Below, one piece after another: positions 16,219 to 24,650 of a stretch of 64,000 nt of DNA. How positions within the stretch are numbered: position 1 is the stretch's first letter; each line of letters opens with the position of its first letter. A program made the position numbers and the translations under genes. The notes under the pieces were generated by a model. That model did not search any database, was not told the origin of the DNA, and was given only the letters and a program-made list of their open reading frames with translations. This stretch comes from Bin87 sp965203985. GTDB taxonomy: Bacteria; Chloroflexota; Dehalococcoidia; Lucifugimonadales; UBA3495. The DNA lies in assembly GCA_965203985.1 (NCBI GenBank), contig CBDBDS010000012.1, positions 1 through 64,000 of the forward strand. Direction: 5' to 3'.

Positions 16219-16884
16219 TTGCCCGCGCTAGCTCGCCGACTCCTTGCGGAGAGTGTCGGAACGGCCTTCCTGCTGATGGCGGTGATCGGCAGCGGCATCG
16301 CGGCCCAGCGACTTAGCCCCGGCGACGTCGGGCTCCAGTTGTTCGAAAACGCCGTAGCCACCGCCTTTGCGCTAATGGCGCTGATCTGGGCCTTCGGACC
16401 GGTTTCCGGTGCGCACTTCAACCCGGCGGTGACGCTGGCCGACATCGTGCTGCATGGTCGGTCGGTTCGGGAAGGCATCGCCTACATAGGGGCTCAGGTC
16501 ATTGGCGGGATCGTCGGCGCCGTCCTGGCAAACCTGATGTTCGCGCTGCCGCCGGTTACGTGGTCGACAAAGGTGCGCAGCGGACCCGACCTGTGGCTCG
16601 CGGAGGTAGTCGCCACCCTGGGGCTCCTCTTCGTGATCTTTCTCATTCCAAGACACCGAGCGGCGGTTATACCGGTGGCGGTGGGCGCGTACATCGGAGC
16701 GGCGTATTTTTTCACTTCCTCCACCAGTTTCGCCAACCCGGCGGTGACGATAGCCAGGATGTTTTCGGACACCTTCGCCGGCATCTACCCGGCATCTGCC
16801 CCGATCTTCATCGTGATGCAACTGGTCGGCGCCGGCCTGGCCATCGGTTTGGTGATTCTGCTGCGCGGTCGACACTCAGCCTGA
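16219..16884 (+). CDS. Aquaporin / MIP family channel
   Basis: Integral membrane channel of 221 residues with six helices and both half-helix motifs: SGAHFNPAVTLAD and SSTSFANPAVTIARMF. The conserved Arg follows the second motif (Ala-Arg). It conducts water, glycerol or small neutral solutes. I prefer TTG 16219, because GGGAGG lies 6 bases before it and the ATG at 16183 is only 2 bases after a terminator U-tract. The gene ends convergently with the DUF429 gene, overlapping by 9 bases. Confidence 0.88.
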   Translation: MPALARRLLAESVGTAFLLMAVIGSGIAAQRLSPGDVGLQLFENAVATAFALMALIWAFGPVSGAHFNPAVTLADIVLHGRSVREGIAYIGAQVIGGIVGAVLANLMFALPPVTWSTKVRSGPDLWLAEVVATLGLLFVIFLIPRHRAAVIPVAVGAYIGAAYFFTSSTSFANPAVTIARMFSDTFAGIYPASAPIFIVMQLVGAGLAIGLVILLRGRHSA

Positions 16885-17745
16885 GCCGTCCGGCTCATCG
16901 AGTCTCGGCACGTAAATCCAACCTTCCAACGCAGCATCGGCGAGTTCATCGCGGTTGGGGTGGTGAAATCGGGACGGATCCCTGGCCCATGCCGCCGCGC
17001 CCACCGCGGCAACTACCGCGTCCAGGCAGTCGTCATTGGCGCGGCAGGCCATGCGTACCCGGTCCAGGTTGGGTAAGCGAACCTCCGACGCCTCGGCCAG
17101 CCTGCCCAGGATTTCGTCGCGCCTTTCCAACGCGGCGCGCCCTTTCTTGTAGCCCTTGTACGGTAGTCTAACCGATTTCAGGAATGCTCCAGGCATGAGT
17201 TCGAGGAGCGTGACCCTCTGCGATGGTGGACCCGTGGGCAGCAGTGGCGGCACGTGCCATCGGTCGGGACGCTCGTGGTGCCACCGATGCAGCATCCTGA
17301 TTCCCTCATAGGTCATCGGCAGCATGTTCGGGTTGACGGTATGCAGGGGCGAATAACTCTCGCGGTGGTAGGCCAGGTCGCCGGCGCGCTTGGGCTCCCG
17401 TTCGGACAGGGGCAGCCCAGGCCGCCGGTTCACGAATTCGTCGCGCCTGTCGACGAACTCGGTCGCAGTCAGGTCCGATACAACTCGCCAGATGTCGGCC
17501 ATATCACCAGGCGGTAGTTTCGTGGACAGGAATTCGGCGAACGCCCTCGGCACGCCAAAGGGGAAGTCCAATGCTGCTACCGCCGGCGTCGGCACATCGC
17601 ACAGCGCGACGTAAAGGTCGTCACGCCGCACCGGTTGCACGGTGTCCAGCGCCAGCGCACCGTCGCCGCTGAGTTTCCCCGACGCCATCCACGTGTTGCG
17701 GTCTTCCCGATGGCCGCTGAAGTCGACGCCGATTATCGTGGTCAT
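16876..17745 (-). CDS. DUF429 family predicted RNase H-like protein
   Basis: The 289-residue protein starts with TTIIGVDFSG (first acidic residue of an RNase H-like fold), has AALDFPFGVP (second), HTVNPNMLPMTYEGIRML, LLELMPGAFLK and the C-terminal ANDDCLDAVVAAVGAAAWA with paired aspartates. These are DUF429 hallmarks; the family is predicted to be a nuclease, with no firmly assigned role. It overlaps the aquaporin gene tail to tail. Confidence 0.8.
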   Translation of the reverse strand: MTTIIGVDFSGHREDRNTWMASGKLSGDGALALDTVQPVRRDDLYVALCDVPTPAVAALDFPFGVPRAFAEFLSTKLPPGDMADIWRVVSDLTATEFVDRRDEFVNRRPGLPLSEREPKRAGDLAYHRESYSPLHTVNPNMLPMTYEGIRMLHRWHHERPDRWHVPPLLPTGPPSQRVTLLELMPGAFLKSVRLPYKGYKKGRAALERRDEILGRLAEASEVRLPNLDRVRMACRANDDCLDAVVAAVGAAAWARDPSRFHHPNRDELADAALEGWIYVPRLDEPDGSG

Positions 17746-17894
17746 GGTATCGCTGGCGCCGTGCTATCGCCGGCCGATGCTGGCGGCTCTTTGCAGCACA
17801 GCCCGCAGGTTGCGCCGCCGCACGAATTGGTTAGAATACACGGGACGGATGGTAGCATACCGCCGAACGACGCAACCAAAGGAGCCAAAAGCGT

Positions 17895-18749
17895 ATGGAC
17901 TACACCAAGCGACGGGAGCGGTATCGAGCCGTTCTGGCCGGCGATGTCTGCGTACATCCCGGCTCCGTGTTTGACCCGATTTCCGCCCGTATCGCGGAGG
18001 ACCTGGGCTTCGAAGTCGGTATGTTCGCCGGCTCCATCGCCAGCGGCACGGTGCTGGGCGCCCCCGACTACGTCGTGCTTACCCTCAGCGAATTCGCCCA
18101 GCAGATCTATCGCATCTGTCGCGCCGGCCAACTGCCCTTGATGGTGGACGCCGACCATGGCTACGGCAACGCCCTCAGCGTGAAACGTACCGTAGAAGAG
18201 TTGGAAGCCTCCGGTGTCGCGGCGTTGACCATCGAGGACACCGTGTTGCCCATGCAGTTTGGCGACGGCCCGCGTTACATATCGCTGGAAGAAGGCGTGG
18301 GCAAGATGAAAGCGGCGCTCTCCGGCCGAACGGATCCGAACCTGGTGGTCGCCGGTCGCACCAGCAGCCTGAGCGAGGGACTGGACGAGTGCATCCGCCG
18401 CGCGAAGGCCTACGAGGCCGCCGGCGTCGATGCCCTCTTCCTGGCCGGCGCAAGCACCAAGGCGCAGGTCGAGGCCGTCAACACCGAGCTGAACATTCCA
18501 CTGCTTCTGGGCGGAGCCGGTGGCGAGCTCTCCGACAAGGCATGGCTCGGCCAGAACGGCGTGCGTGTGGCCCTGCAGGGGCATCTGTCCTTCCAAGCTT
18601 CGATCAAGGCGGTGTACGACACGCTGAAGGCTTTGCGCGACGGCGTCGCCCCTGGCGACCTGCGCGACCAGTGTGCCTCGCCGGAACTGATTGCCCAGGT
18701 CACGCGAAAGGACGATTACGACCAGCAGATCGCTGATTACTTGAAGTAG
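17895..18749 (+). CDS. Isocitrate lyase/PEP mutase superfamily, oxaloacetate decarboxylase-like
   Basis: TIM-barrel enzyme of 284 residues. The Mg-binding block is PLMVDADHGYGNALSVKRT and the next is ALTIEDTVLPMQFG. The ADHGYGNAL form, with no KKCGH cysteine loop, is that of oxaloacetate decarboxylase-type members of the superfamily rather than isocitrate lyases. It cleaves or decarboxylates a 2-oxo acid, probably oxaloacetate or a related alpha-keto acid. AGGAG lies upstream of ATG 17895. A VOC protein follows 49 bases downstream. Confidence 0.87.
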   Translation: MDYTKRRERYRAVLAGDVCVHPGSVFDPISARIAEDLGFEVGMFAGSIASGTVLGAPDYVVLTLSEFAQQIYRICRAGQLPLMVDADHGYGNALSVKRTVEELEASGVAALTIEDTVLPMQFGDGPRYISLEEGVGKMKAALSGRTDPNLVVAGRTSSLSEGLDECIRRAKAYEAAGVDALFLAGASTKAQVEAVNTELNIPLLLGGAGGELSDKAWLGQNGVRVALQGHLSFQASIKAVYDTLKALRDGVAPGDLRDQCASPELIAQVTRKDDYDQQIADYLK

Positions 18750-18798
18750 TCGGCCCGCTGGGATTTTCAGTCACCACTAATCAAGGAGGAAAGCGACC

Positions 18799-19188
18799 AT
18801 GGCTTTTGTTTGTAACCACCTGCACCTGCGGAGCGAAGACCCCGACAACGCAGCCAAGTTCTACGTTGACAACTTCGGCGCGGAGATTGTATCGACGCGG
18901 CCGCTGTCCAACACGATCTCCCACACCCTGGAGTTGAACGGTCAGCCTCTGCTCACCGTTTCGGGTGAGGCCGAGGGCGAGAACGCCGTGCCCGGGTCCA
19001 CCCACCCACGCTTCGGCCTGGACCACTTCGGCTTCCAGACCGACAATATTCAGGAGGCCTTTGAGCGGTTCAAGGCCAACGGCGCCAATATCATCTGCGA
19101 TCCGTGGACCATGCCGTCCGGCTCCCAGGTGATGTTCGTGGAGGCGCCCGACAAGGTCAGCCTGGAGATCATCCAGCGCCCCGACTAA
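18799..19188 (+). CDS. VOC superfamily (glyoxalase/dioxygenase fold) protein
   Basis: The 129-residue single-domain protein has paired beta-alpha-beta modules: CNHLHLRSEDPDNAAKFYVD with a metal His, then RFGLDHFGFQTDNIQEAFERF with a second His, and VSLEIIQRPD with the closing Glu. Metal ligands His, His, Glu suggest a glyoxalase I/epimerase or dioxygenase-type site formed by dimerisation. The start is preceded by AAGGAGGAAAG. It follows the PEP-mutase family gene closely and is probably co-transcribed; it is followed by a hairpin terminator. Confidence 0.88.
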   Translation: MAFVCNHLHLRSEDPDNAAKFYVDNFGAEIVSTRPLSNTISHTLELNGQPLLTVSGEAEGENAVPGSTHPRFGLDHFGFQTDNIQEAFERFKANGANIICDPWTMPSGSQVMFVEAPDKVSLEIIQRPD

Positions 19189-19210
19189 CCCGTCGAACCC
19201 CTGATGCACA

Positions 19211-19244
19211 AAGCCGCCGGGATCTTTTCAGACCGGCGGCTTCT
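19211..19244. terminator. Bidirectional hairpin between convergent genes
   Basis: AAGCCGCCGG (19211-19220) pairs with CCGGCGGCTT (19233-19242) around a 12-base loop, followed by TTCTTG. It separates the convergent VOC and binding-protein genes. The T-tract is weak on both strands. Confidence 0.65.
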
Positions 19245-19249
19245 TGAAT

Positions 19250-20389
19250 TCAGAACGGGTATTGCAGTTCGCCTTCGGCCAACTCCTGCGGCCACACGAC
19301 CACCTTGCGGCCGTTCTGACGTTGGATGAGCGCAACCGACCTGCCGATCTGGCGGCCGGATTCGTCAATCTTGAAGCGTCCGTAGAACGTCGTGAAGTCC
19401 GCGTTCACCGCCGCGTCCAGGAGCGCATCGTCGTCCAGGTCCCCCGCCAGCGCGACGCAGCGCTCGGCGACCAGGCCGGCCGCCATGGCCTGCGCCATCG
19501 GGTAGTCGATTGCTACGCCCGCGGCCTCGGCCGCGTCGTTCAGTATCCGCAGCGCTTCGGCAGCGCCGGGCCCCACGTCCGGCGTTGGTAGGCTGAAAGC
19601 CGGTTCCCATTGGCTTGGACCCACGAACCCGTCAGCCGCTTCGCCCAGCAGTTCTTCGAATCCTGCGATGGGTGTCGCGATAACGGCGGCCAAACCGATG
19701 TTGTTGCGGTTCGGGAGCCGGGCCAGCGCCCGGGCCGTCCCAATGTCGTGGCGGATGCGCCCGACGGTTACCACGAGGTCTGGTTCCTGCTCGGCCACGT
19801 GGCGGGCGATCTCGGTGAAATTGACCTGCGTCGGCCGGTAACGTAGATCCAGCACCGTGGTGAACCCCAACTCGTGAGCCGCTGATTCCGCACCGCGAGC
19901 CACGAGCCTGGCGAAAGCGCCCGTGTCGATGCGCAGTATAACCAGCCGGTTGGCCTCGGGGTTAGCCTGGCGGACCAATGCCGGCGCCCCCACCAGGTAC
20001 TGGTCGGCCGGGGTCAGCACGCTGATCACCTTGCGAAACCCGCGGGCGTAATGCGCGTCGCCGGCGCCGCCCTGGTTCCACACCACCTTGCCGTGGGTCT
20101 CGGCGACTTCTGCGGCCGCCGTGGTGAGACCCGCAGAATACGGCCCGAACAGCAGGTCAACCTGGTCGCCCGTGATCAGTTGTTCCGTGGCCCGTCGTGT
20201 CGCTTCCGCCGTGCTGCCGTCGTCGTATCTGACCAGCGTAACCGGACGTTTTTCTCCTCCCACGGTGAGGCCGCCCTGCTCGTTGACATAATCAACCCAC
20301 GTGGACAGCCCGGCTAACGCCTGCTGGCCTTGCGTAGCAAATTGGCCGGTCAGCGACGCTGATATCCCGGCTTTGATCGTTGCCGCCAT
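19250..20389 (-). CDS. LivK/AmiC-type ligand-binding protein, apparently cytoplasmic
   Basis: The 379-residue protein is a Leu/Ile/Val-binding-type (Peripla_BP_6) fold: IKAGISASLTGQFATQGQQA at the start, VDLLFGPYSAGLTTAAAEV, and a second lobe with RPTQVNFTEIARHVAEQEPD. There is no signal peptide or lipobox; the ligand domain begins at residue 4. No ABC permease or ATPase is adjacent. A cytoplasmic member of this fold is AmiC, which senses amides and controls amidase expression. The start is 12 bases after the FIST gene, with GGAG upstream, so the two form an operon. Sensor role is an inference. Confidence 0.82.
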   Translation of the reverse strand: MAATIKAGISASLTGQFATQGQQALAGLSTWVDYVNEQGGLTVGGEKRPVTLVRYDDGSTAEATRRATEQLITGDQVDLLFGPYSAGLTTAAAEVAETHGKVVWNQGGAGDAHYARGFRKVISVLTPADQYLVGAPALVRQANPEANRLVILRIDTGAFARLVARGAESAAHELGFTTVLDLRYRPTQVNFTEIARHVAEQEPDLVVTVGRIRHDIGTARALARLPNRNNIGLAAVIATPIAGFEELLGEAADGFVGPSQWEPAFSLPTPDVGPGAAEALRILNDAAEAAGVAIDYPMAQAMAAGLVAERCVALAGDLDDDALLDAAVNADFTTFYGRFKIDESGRQIGRSVALIQRQNGRKVVVWPQELAEGELQYPF

Positions 20390-20401
20390 CGCCCTGATCT
20401 C

Positions 20402-21592
20402 CTACGCGCGTGGGCGGAAAATGCCGAAACTGCTGGTGTATCCGTGGAGGAACGTGGTCCCGCTCACCGGCCCGATTTCTCCGTTGCAGAAGAAACCGCC
20501 TAGCGGCACTGCGGCGCCAACCTTTTCGTGGAACACCTCGGTGTCATGATTGGATCGGCCATAGAGGTACTTGCCCCTTCCCAGGCACGAAAACAGCAAC
20601 GCGCCGTGAGCCGGGTTCTCCCGGTTGTCCACCGCGTAGCGTTCCAACACCGCCGACAGATCATCCGCGGAGGTTTCCGCGTCCCGCAGGTGAAACTGGA
20701 CCAGCTGACCTTCCTTCAGCATTTCGCCGATGGCCAGCACGCCGCTCCGCTGGTCCATGCCCATCACGTTGCGGATCAGGAAATCCCCTTGCTGGGGCTC
20801 GTCGATCAGCGCATCCATGACCACGCCCAGGAACAGGGAGTGCTGCATCAGGTCGCGGTCGCGTTGCTCGGCGCCCTGGAACAAGGAGCGGAGCACGTTC
20901 AGCGGCGGCTGCCCGTCGAGCTCGACAAGGAAATTGCGGTCGCTGCGGGTGATGTGCATCGGCGATCCAATGGGCCGGCATCCCTGGGCTACCACGGTTT
21001 CAACAACGATGTTGCCCGTCAGCGCGACGCCGACGGCTCCGGAATCGTGGTAATCGCGCCCCAGGAACAAACCGTTTTGGCGAGCTCCCTGCGCCGCGCT
21101 GGCCAACCCGCCAATCTTCGCGGCGGCGGGATAGGCGTAGTCCAGTCCCAGCAAAAGGTTTTGCGCCGGGAACGACATCGGATCGGCCAGCAAGACGAAC
21201 TGTGGCTGGTCCCCCGGGTCCACTCCCAGGGCGGTGTGCCAATCGTCCGGCGCCGCGTCCAGGCTGGGGAGGTTGTCGCTTTCCAGCCGGATGGAGTGAA
21301 TATTGACCCCGGGCAGGCTGGCGGCCGTCACGGAAACCGCGGGTTCCTGCTCGACCTCGCTGCCTCCGCCGATGATGCCGCCGCCGGAGCAACCCAGCAC
21401 CAGAGCCTGGTGCCCCAGCAGTTCGGCAACCAGTTCGGGAAGGTTGGCATAGTCCGAGGAATATTCCGAAGACGCGAAGACCACTGCCAGGTCTGCCGCC
21501 GTGTCTCCCATGTTCGCGCGGATGGACGCCGCGCATTCGGAAAGGGCGGCGCGCAGGCTGTTCTGTTGAGATAGCGCAGAAGCCCACTGCAT
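20402..21592 (-). CDS. FIST N/C sensory domain protein
   Basis: The 396-residue protein has a FIST_N domain (ADLAVVFASSEY, LVLGCSGGGIIGGG) and a FIST_C domain (RVG-like NVMGMDQRSGVLAIGEMLKEG, ALLFSCLGRGKYLYGRSNHD, GGFFCNGEIGPVSG with GTTFLHGYTSSFGIF at the end). FIST proteins are small-molecule sensors, often for amino acids, usually coupled to signalling. ATG 21592 follows GAGG. It precedes the AmiC-like binding protein by 12 bases. It is divergently oriented from the NMT1-like gene, with 266 bases between. Confidence 0.9.
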   Translation of the reverse strand: MQWASALSQQNSLRAALSECAASIRANMGDTAADLAVVFASSEYSSDYANLPELVAELLGHQALVLGCSGGGIIGGGSEVEQEPAVSVTAASLPGVNIHSIRLESDNLPSLDAAPDDWHTALGVDPGDQPQFVLLADPMSFPAQNLLLGLDYAYPAAAKIGGLASAAQGARQNGLFLGRDYHDSGAVGVALTGNIVVETVVAQGCRPIGSPMHITRSDRNFLVELDGQPPLNVLRSLFQGAEQRDRDLMQHSLFLGVVMDALIDEPQQGDFLIRNVMGMDQRSGVLAIGEMLKEGQLVQFHLRDAETSADDLSAVLERYAVDNRENPAHGALLFSCLGRGKYLYGRSNHDTEVFHEKVGAAVPLGGFFCNGEIGPVSGTTFLHGYTSSFGIFRPRA

Positions 21593-21858
21593 AGTAAACA
21601 CCTCTACAGGGCCAATTTCAGCCCCAATTTGCAGGCTGTCTCGTTTGGCGCGAGTATAGCATAGGGCAGACGGCGGGACGCTGGCCGGCTCCGCGTGTGG
21701 GACCTGTGCGCGGGCCCGGGGCCTCTCTCCCGCACTCCGGTCTCAGATTGGTTTGGTCGGTGGGCGGTACCGGCGTAGAAAGCGTCTCAAATGGACGCCG
21801 GGGAGCGACTTTGCTAAACTTCCGCGCACTTCCCGTTTCACGCTCAGGAGCGTCAGCA

Positions 21859-22782
21859 ATGAAAAAAGTCGTCAGCGAAATCAGTGGCGTGGTGTTCAGC
21901 CTGCCCTGGCTGGTTGCCCGCGACGAGGGCCTGTTCGAAGCCGAAGGCATCGACATGGAATTCGTCACCGCGCTGAACAGCGGTAGAGTTACCCCCACCG
22001 AGAATCCGGAAGAAGTGAACCCGGTCCTCGGCCACGTGGCGTTTGAGGACGCGCAGGTATCGATCTACCGCGCTTGAGAGGAAGGTCAGGTCCGTCGGGC
22101 CTATGAAAGCAAGCAGGGCGCACGCATCATCGCCCTCCGTTCGGCAGTCGCCACCCAAGCCATCCTGGTGCACCCCGATTCTCCCCACTACTATCCTGGG
22201 ACGCTGGGCAACCAACCGGTGGCGGTGCAGTTCCACGCCGGTTCCCACTACGTCGCGCTTCGGCTCCTGTCGGGTTATCTGCCCGAAGAGAAGATCAAGC
22301 TGGTTCATTATGGGTCTCCGCAGTTCCGGTTTGAGGCCCTGATGAACGGCGAAGTCGCGGCCGCCGCCCTCATGGAACCCTGGATCACCCTCGCCGAAAA
22401 GCTGGGTTGCCGGCCGGTCTGCGAAGGCCATTACCTGGGCGCCGAGAACGCCAGCGACAACATGGACGAGGCAACCTTCGCGGCCATCAACCGGGCTGTT
22501 GCGAAAGCGGTGGACCGGATCAACGCCGACAAGCGCAAGTACCTCTGGTATCTGATTGACGAGCCGCGGTTCGCTGCGGTTGCTGGCCGCTTCGGTGGAA
22601 TCACACCCGAGGACTTCCACCTGCCCCGCCTGCGCTACTCCTACAACACCCCTTACACGGACGAGATCGTGGAGGATACCTACCACTGGATGGTTCGCTG
22701 GGGTCTGTTGGATGGCGCCGCATGCAGCGCCGACCTGGTGGACAACCGACTGGGCGAACCGGCCGTCGCAGCCGACGATTAG
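21859..22782 (+). CDS. NMT1/THI5-like substrate-binding protein with an in-frame TGA
   Basis: Read through the TGA at 22075-22077 (codon 73), the frame gives a coherent 307-residue protein of the NMT1/THI5-like binding family: MKKVVSEISGVVFSLPWLVA, the ligand strand VATQAILVHPDSPHYYPG, NGEVAAAALMEPWITLAEKLG, and the C-terminal RYSYNTPYTDEIVEDTYHWM. CAGGAG lies before ATG 21859. The TGA lies between YRA and EEGQVRRAYES, with no frame change on either side. It is either a nonsense mutation or a selenocysteine codon; a small GC hairpin with a G-starting loop follows at 22089. No signal peptide. The sulfopyruvate-decarboxylase-like pair follows, suggesting a shared substrate pathway. Confidence 0.7.
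22089..22101 (+). promoter_or_regulatory. Candidate SECIS hairpin after the in-frame TGA
   Basis: GGTCC pairs with GGGCC (one G-U) around a GTC loop. The stem begins 11 bases after the TGA at 22075-22077, and the loop starts with G. This matches the general spacing of bacterial SECIS elements, but a 5-bp stem in GC-rich coding DNA can occur by chance. Confidence 0.3.
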
Positions 22783-22948
22783 CCGGGTGGCTGCGACGGC
22801 CCGGTAGGTCGTTTCCATACGCCGAACATCTTTCAATATCAAGCGTCTCCGGTCTCCGCGGTTGACGCAAAAAAGCGCGCCGGGTATACCTGTTGACGGC
22901 AACCCGGCGCTCCCGTTTGCCCCAAACATTTCGAGGCAGGTTTCACCC

Positions 22949-23458
22949 ATGGCCGAATTGAGTCCCGCCCGCATCCTGGCGGAGTTGAAAAACAACGGCG
23001 CTACCCATGTAGTCTGGCTTCCCGACAGCGAGACCAACTTCCTCTACGTGTTGATGAGCGAGGAGCCCAGCATAGACCTCGTGCCGGTCAGTCGCGAGGG
23101 ACACGCTTTCTCCACCGCCGCGGGGCTAGCCGCCGGCGGCAAGAAGCCCGTCATTCTCATCCAGAATACCGGCATGATGGAGTCCGGCGATTCGCTGCGT
23201 GGCTGGGGCCTGGGCATGAACGTGCCGGTGGTCATGATGGTCGGGTATCGCGGCTGGACGCGCCACGGCGTCATCAATGACACCGCCGCTTTCTACACCG
23301 AACGCTTCCTCCATGCGTTCAACATCAACTACTACCTCGTGGAGTCTGATGAGGACGCCGACCGCATCTCCATCGCCTTTGCTGAGGCGCAGCGGGAGAA
23401 ACGCCCCGTTGCCGTCCTCGTCGGCGACGAGTACCACGGCTTCAACGTCAGCCGCTGA
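22949..23458 (+). CDS. TPP-binding N-domain protein, sulfopyruvate decarboxylase alpha-like
   Basis: The 169-residue protein is the pyrimidine-binding half of a TPP-dependent decarboxylase: VVWLPDSETNFLYVLM, VPVSREGHAFSTAAGLAAGG with the conserved Glu, ILIQNTGMMESGDSLRGWG, and VVMMVGYRGWTRHGV. This matches ComD-type sulfopyruvate decarboxylase or phosphonopyruvate decarboxylase alpha. The pyrophosphate half is the next gene, 27 bases downstream. ATG 22949 chosen over the upstream open frame because the first 29 residues are proline-rich and non-conserved. Confidence 0.88.
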   Translation: MAELSPARILAELKNNGATHVVWLPDSETNFLYVLMSEEPSIDLVPVSREGHAFSTAAGLAAGGKKPVILIQNTGMMESGDSLRGWGLGMNVPVVMMVGYRGWTRHGVINDTAAFYTERFLHAFNINYYLVESDEDADRISIAFAEAQREKRPVAVLVGDEYHGFNVSR

Positions 23459-23485
23459 TCCACGCAGATAACGGAAGTGACCACC

Positions 23486-24076
23486 ATGATGAAAACGGCG
23501 GAAATGCTGGAAATTTTCAACAAGCATCGCGGCGACGCGGTGGTAATACCCGGGCGTGGCGGGCGGTTCTGGGTCGAGATGAGCGATCAGCCCGATCGGG
23601 ACCTTCCTTTGGGCGATCCTGCCATGGGCGGCCACGCCTCTTTTGCTCTTGGCCTGGCCCTGGCCATTCCGGACCAGCGCGTTGTGCTGTTTGATTCCGA
23701 AGGGGACGTGCTGATGGGAATGGGCGCTCTGCCCACCATCGCGGAGAAAGCGCCGTCCAACCTCTACCATTTCATGCTGGACAACGGCGTGTACGCCACC
23801 ACGGGCGGCCAACCCGTTCCCAACGCCGAGCAGATGGAATACGACGTGGTCGCCCAGGGATGTGGCTATCCGTCCACCTACGCCATCGACAACCTGGAGG
23901 ATTTCGCCAGCCAGATCGAGGAGATTCTGAGCCGGCCGGGCCCGGTGTTCGTCGCCCTGAAAATTGACCCCGAAATCATCAACGAGCCCATCAATGCCCG
24001 TCCCCAGTGGCAGCGAAAGACCCGCAACCAGGCCGTCGCAGACATGCAAGCTGAGCTGGGCATCTCGGTCGGCTGA
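23486..24076 (+). CDS. TPP-binding C-domain protein, sulfopyruvate decarboxylase beta-like
   Basis: Pyrophosphate-binding half of the TPP enzyme, 196 residues. LPLGDPAMGGHASFALGLAL is followed by the metal/TPP motif; where homologues usually have GDG, this reads SEGD, then about 25 residues on LDNGVYATTGGQ. The Gly-Asp to Ser-Glu change keeps an acid for Mg. It pairs with the preceding gene as in ComDE, decarboxylating sulfopyruvate to sulfoacetaldehyde (or phosphonopyruvate). The NMT1-like binding protein just upstream supports uptake or binding of a related small acid. Confidence 0.88.
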   Translation: MMKTAEMLEIFNKHRGDAVVIPGRGGRFWVEMSDQPDRDLPLGDPAMGGHASFALGLALAIPDQRVVLFDSEGDVLMGMGALPTIAEKAPSNLYHFMLDNGVYATTGGQPVPNAEQMEYDVVAQGCGYPSTYAIDNLEDFASQIEEILSRPGPVFVALKIDPEIINEPINARPQWQRKTRNQAVADMQAELGISVG

Positions 24077-24269
24077 CGTATTCCGCGGAGCGCTGGCGAC
24101 CGACGGTTAATTGACATAAGTCGCGGTCGGTGATGGATCGCGCATCGAGCCCATGCTGGTATCATGGATTCAGGCTCGATCCGATCCGCCACGATTGGGT
24201 CGTATAACATCAAGATTAATGCCGCGCCGACGACGCCTATAGCCGGGTCGTGGCGCCAGGAGGTGGGTG

Positions 24270-24623
24270 ATGCCGAGCAAAGGCAAACGGGTGGCGGCCC
24301 GACAGAACAACCTGCGTCGCCGACGCGGCGGCGCCAACCGCGCGGCTCCGGTGCGAAATCCCGCCGCCGCCTCCCCGGTGGCGTCCGCTGTGGCTGAAGC
24401 CGAACCGGAGCGTCCGGTTTCTGCCGCAACCGCAACTGCCACCGCGACGGCCCCGGCCCAATCTCGGGCCACAACCGCCGTGGGTCGGCCGGCTTCCGTG
24501 CCCCGGGGCCGACGGTTCGACCGACCGGCCGCATACAACCACGTCGGCTCGGAACTCAGGCGCATCGGCATCTTTTCCGGCGTGCTGGTGGTGGTGCTCA
24601 TCGCCGTTTCCTTCGTGCTGTAG
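24270..24623 (+). CDS. Small single-helix membrane protein with a disordered basic N-terminus
   Basis: The 117-residue product has a basic start (MPSKGKRVAARQNNLRRRRG), an alanine/threonine/proline-rich low-complexity middle, and one C-terminal hydrophobic helix (IGIFSGVLVVVLIAVSFVL) ending the protein. This is a tail-anchored topology with a cytoplasmic disordered domain. GGAGGTG lies upstream of ATG 24270. It precedes uvrC by 27 bases. Function unknown. Confidence 0.7.
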   Translation: MPSKGKRVAARQNNLRRRRGGANRAAPVRNPAAASPVASAVAEAEPERPVSAATATATATAPAQSRATTAVGRPASVPRGRRFDRPAAYNHVGSELRRIGIFSGVLVVVLIAVSFVL

Positions 24624-24650
24624 GCCCGCGCATGAGGCTGAGATCGGATC

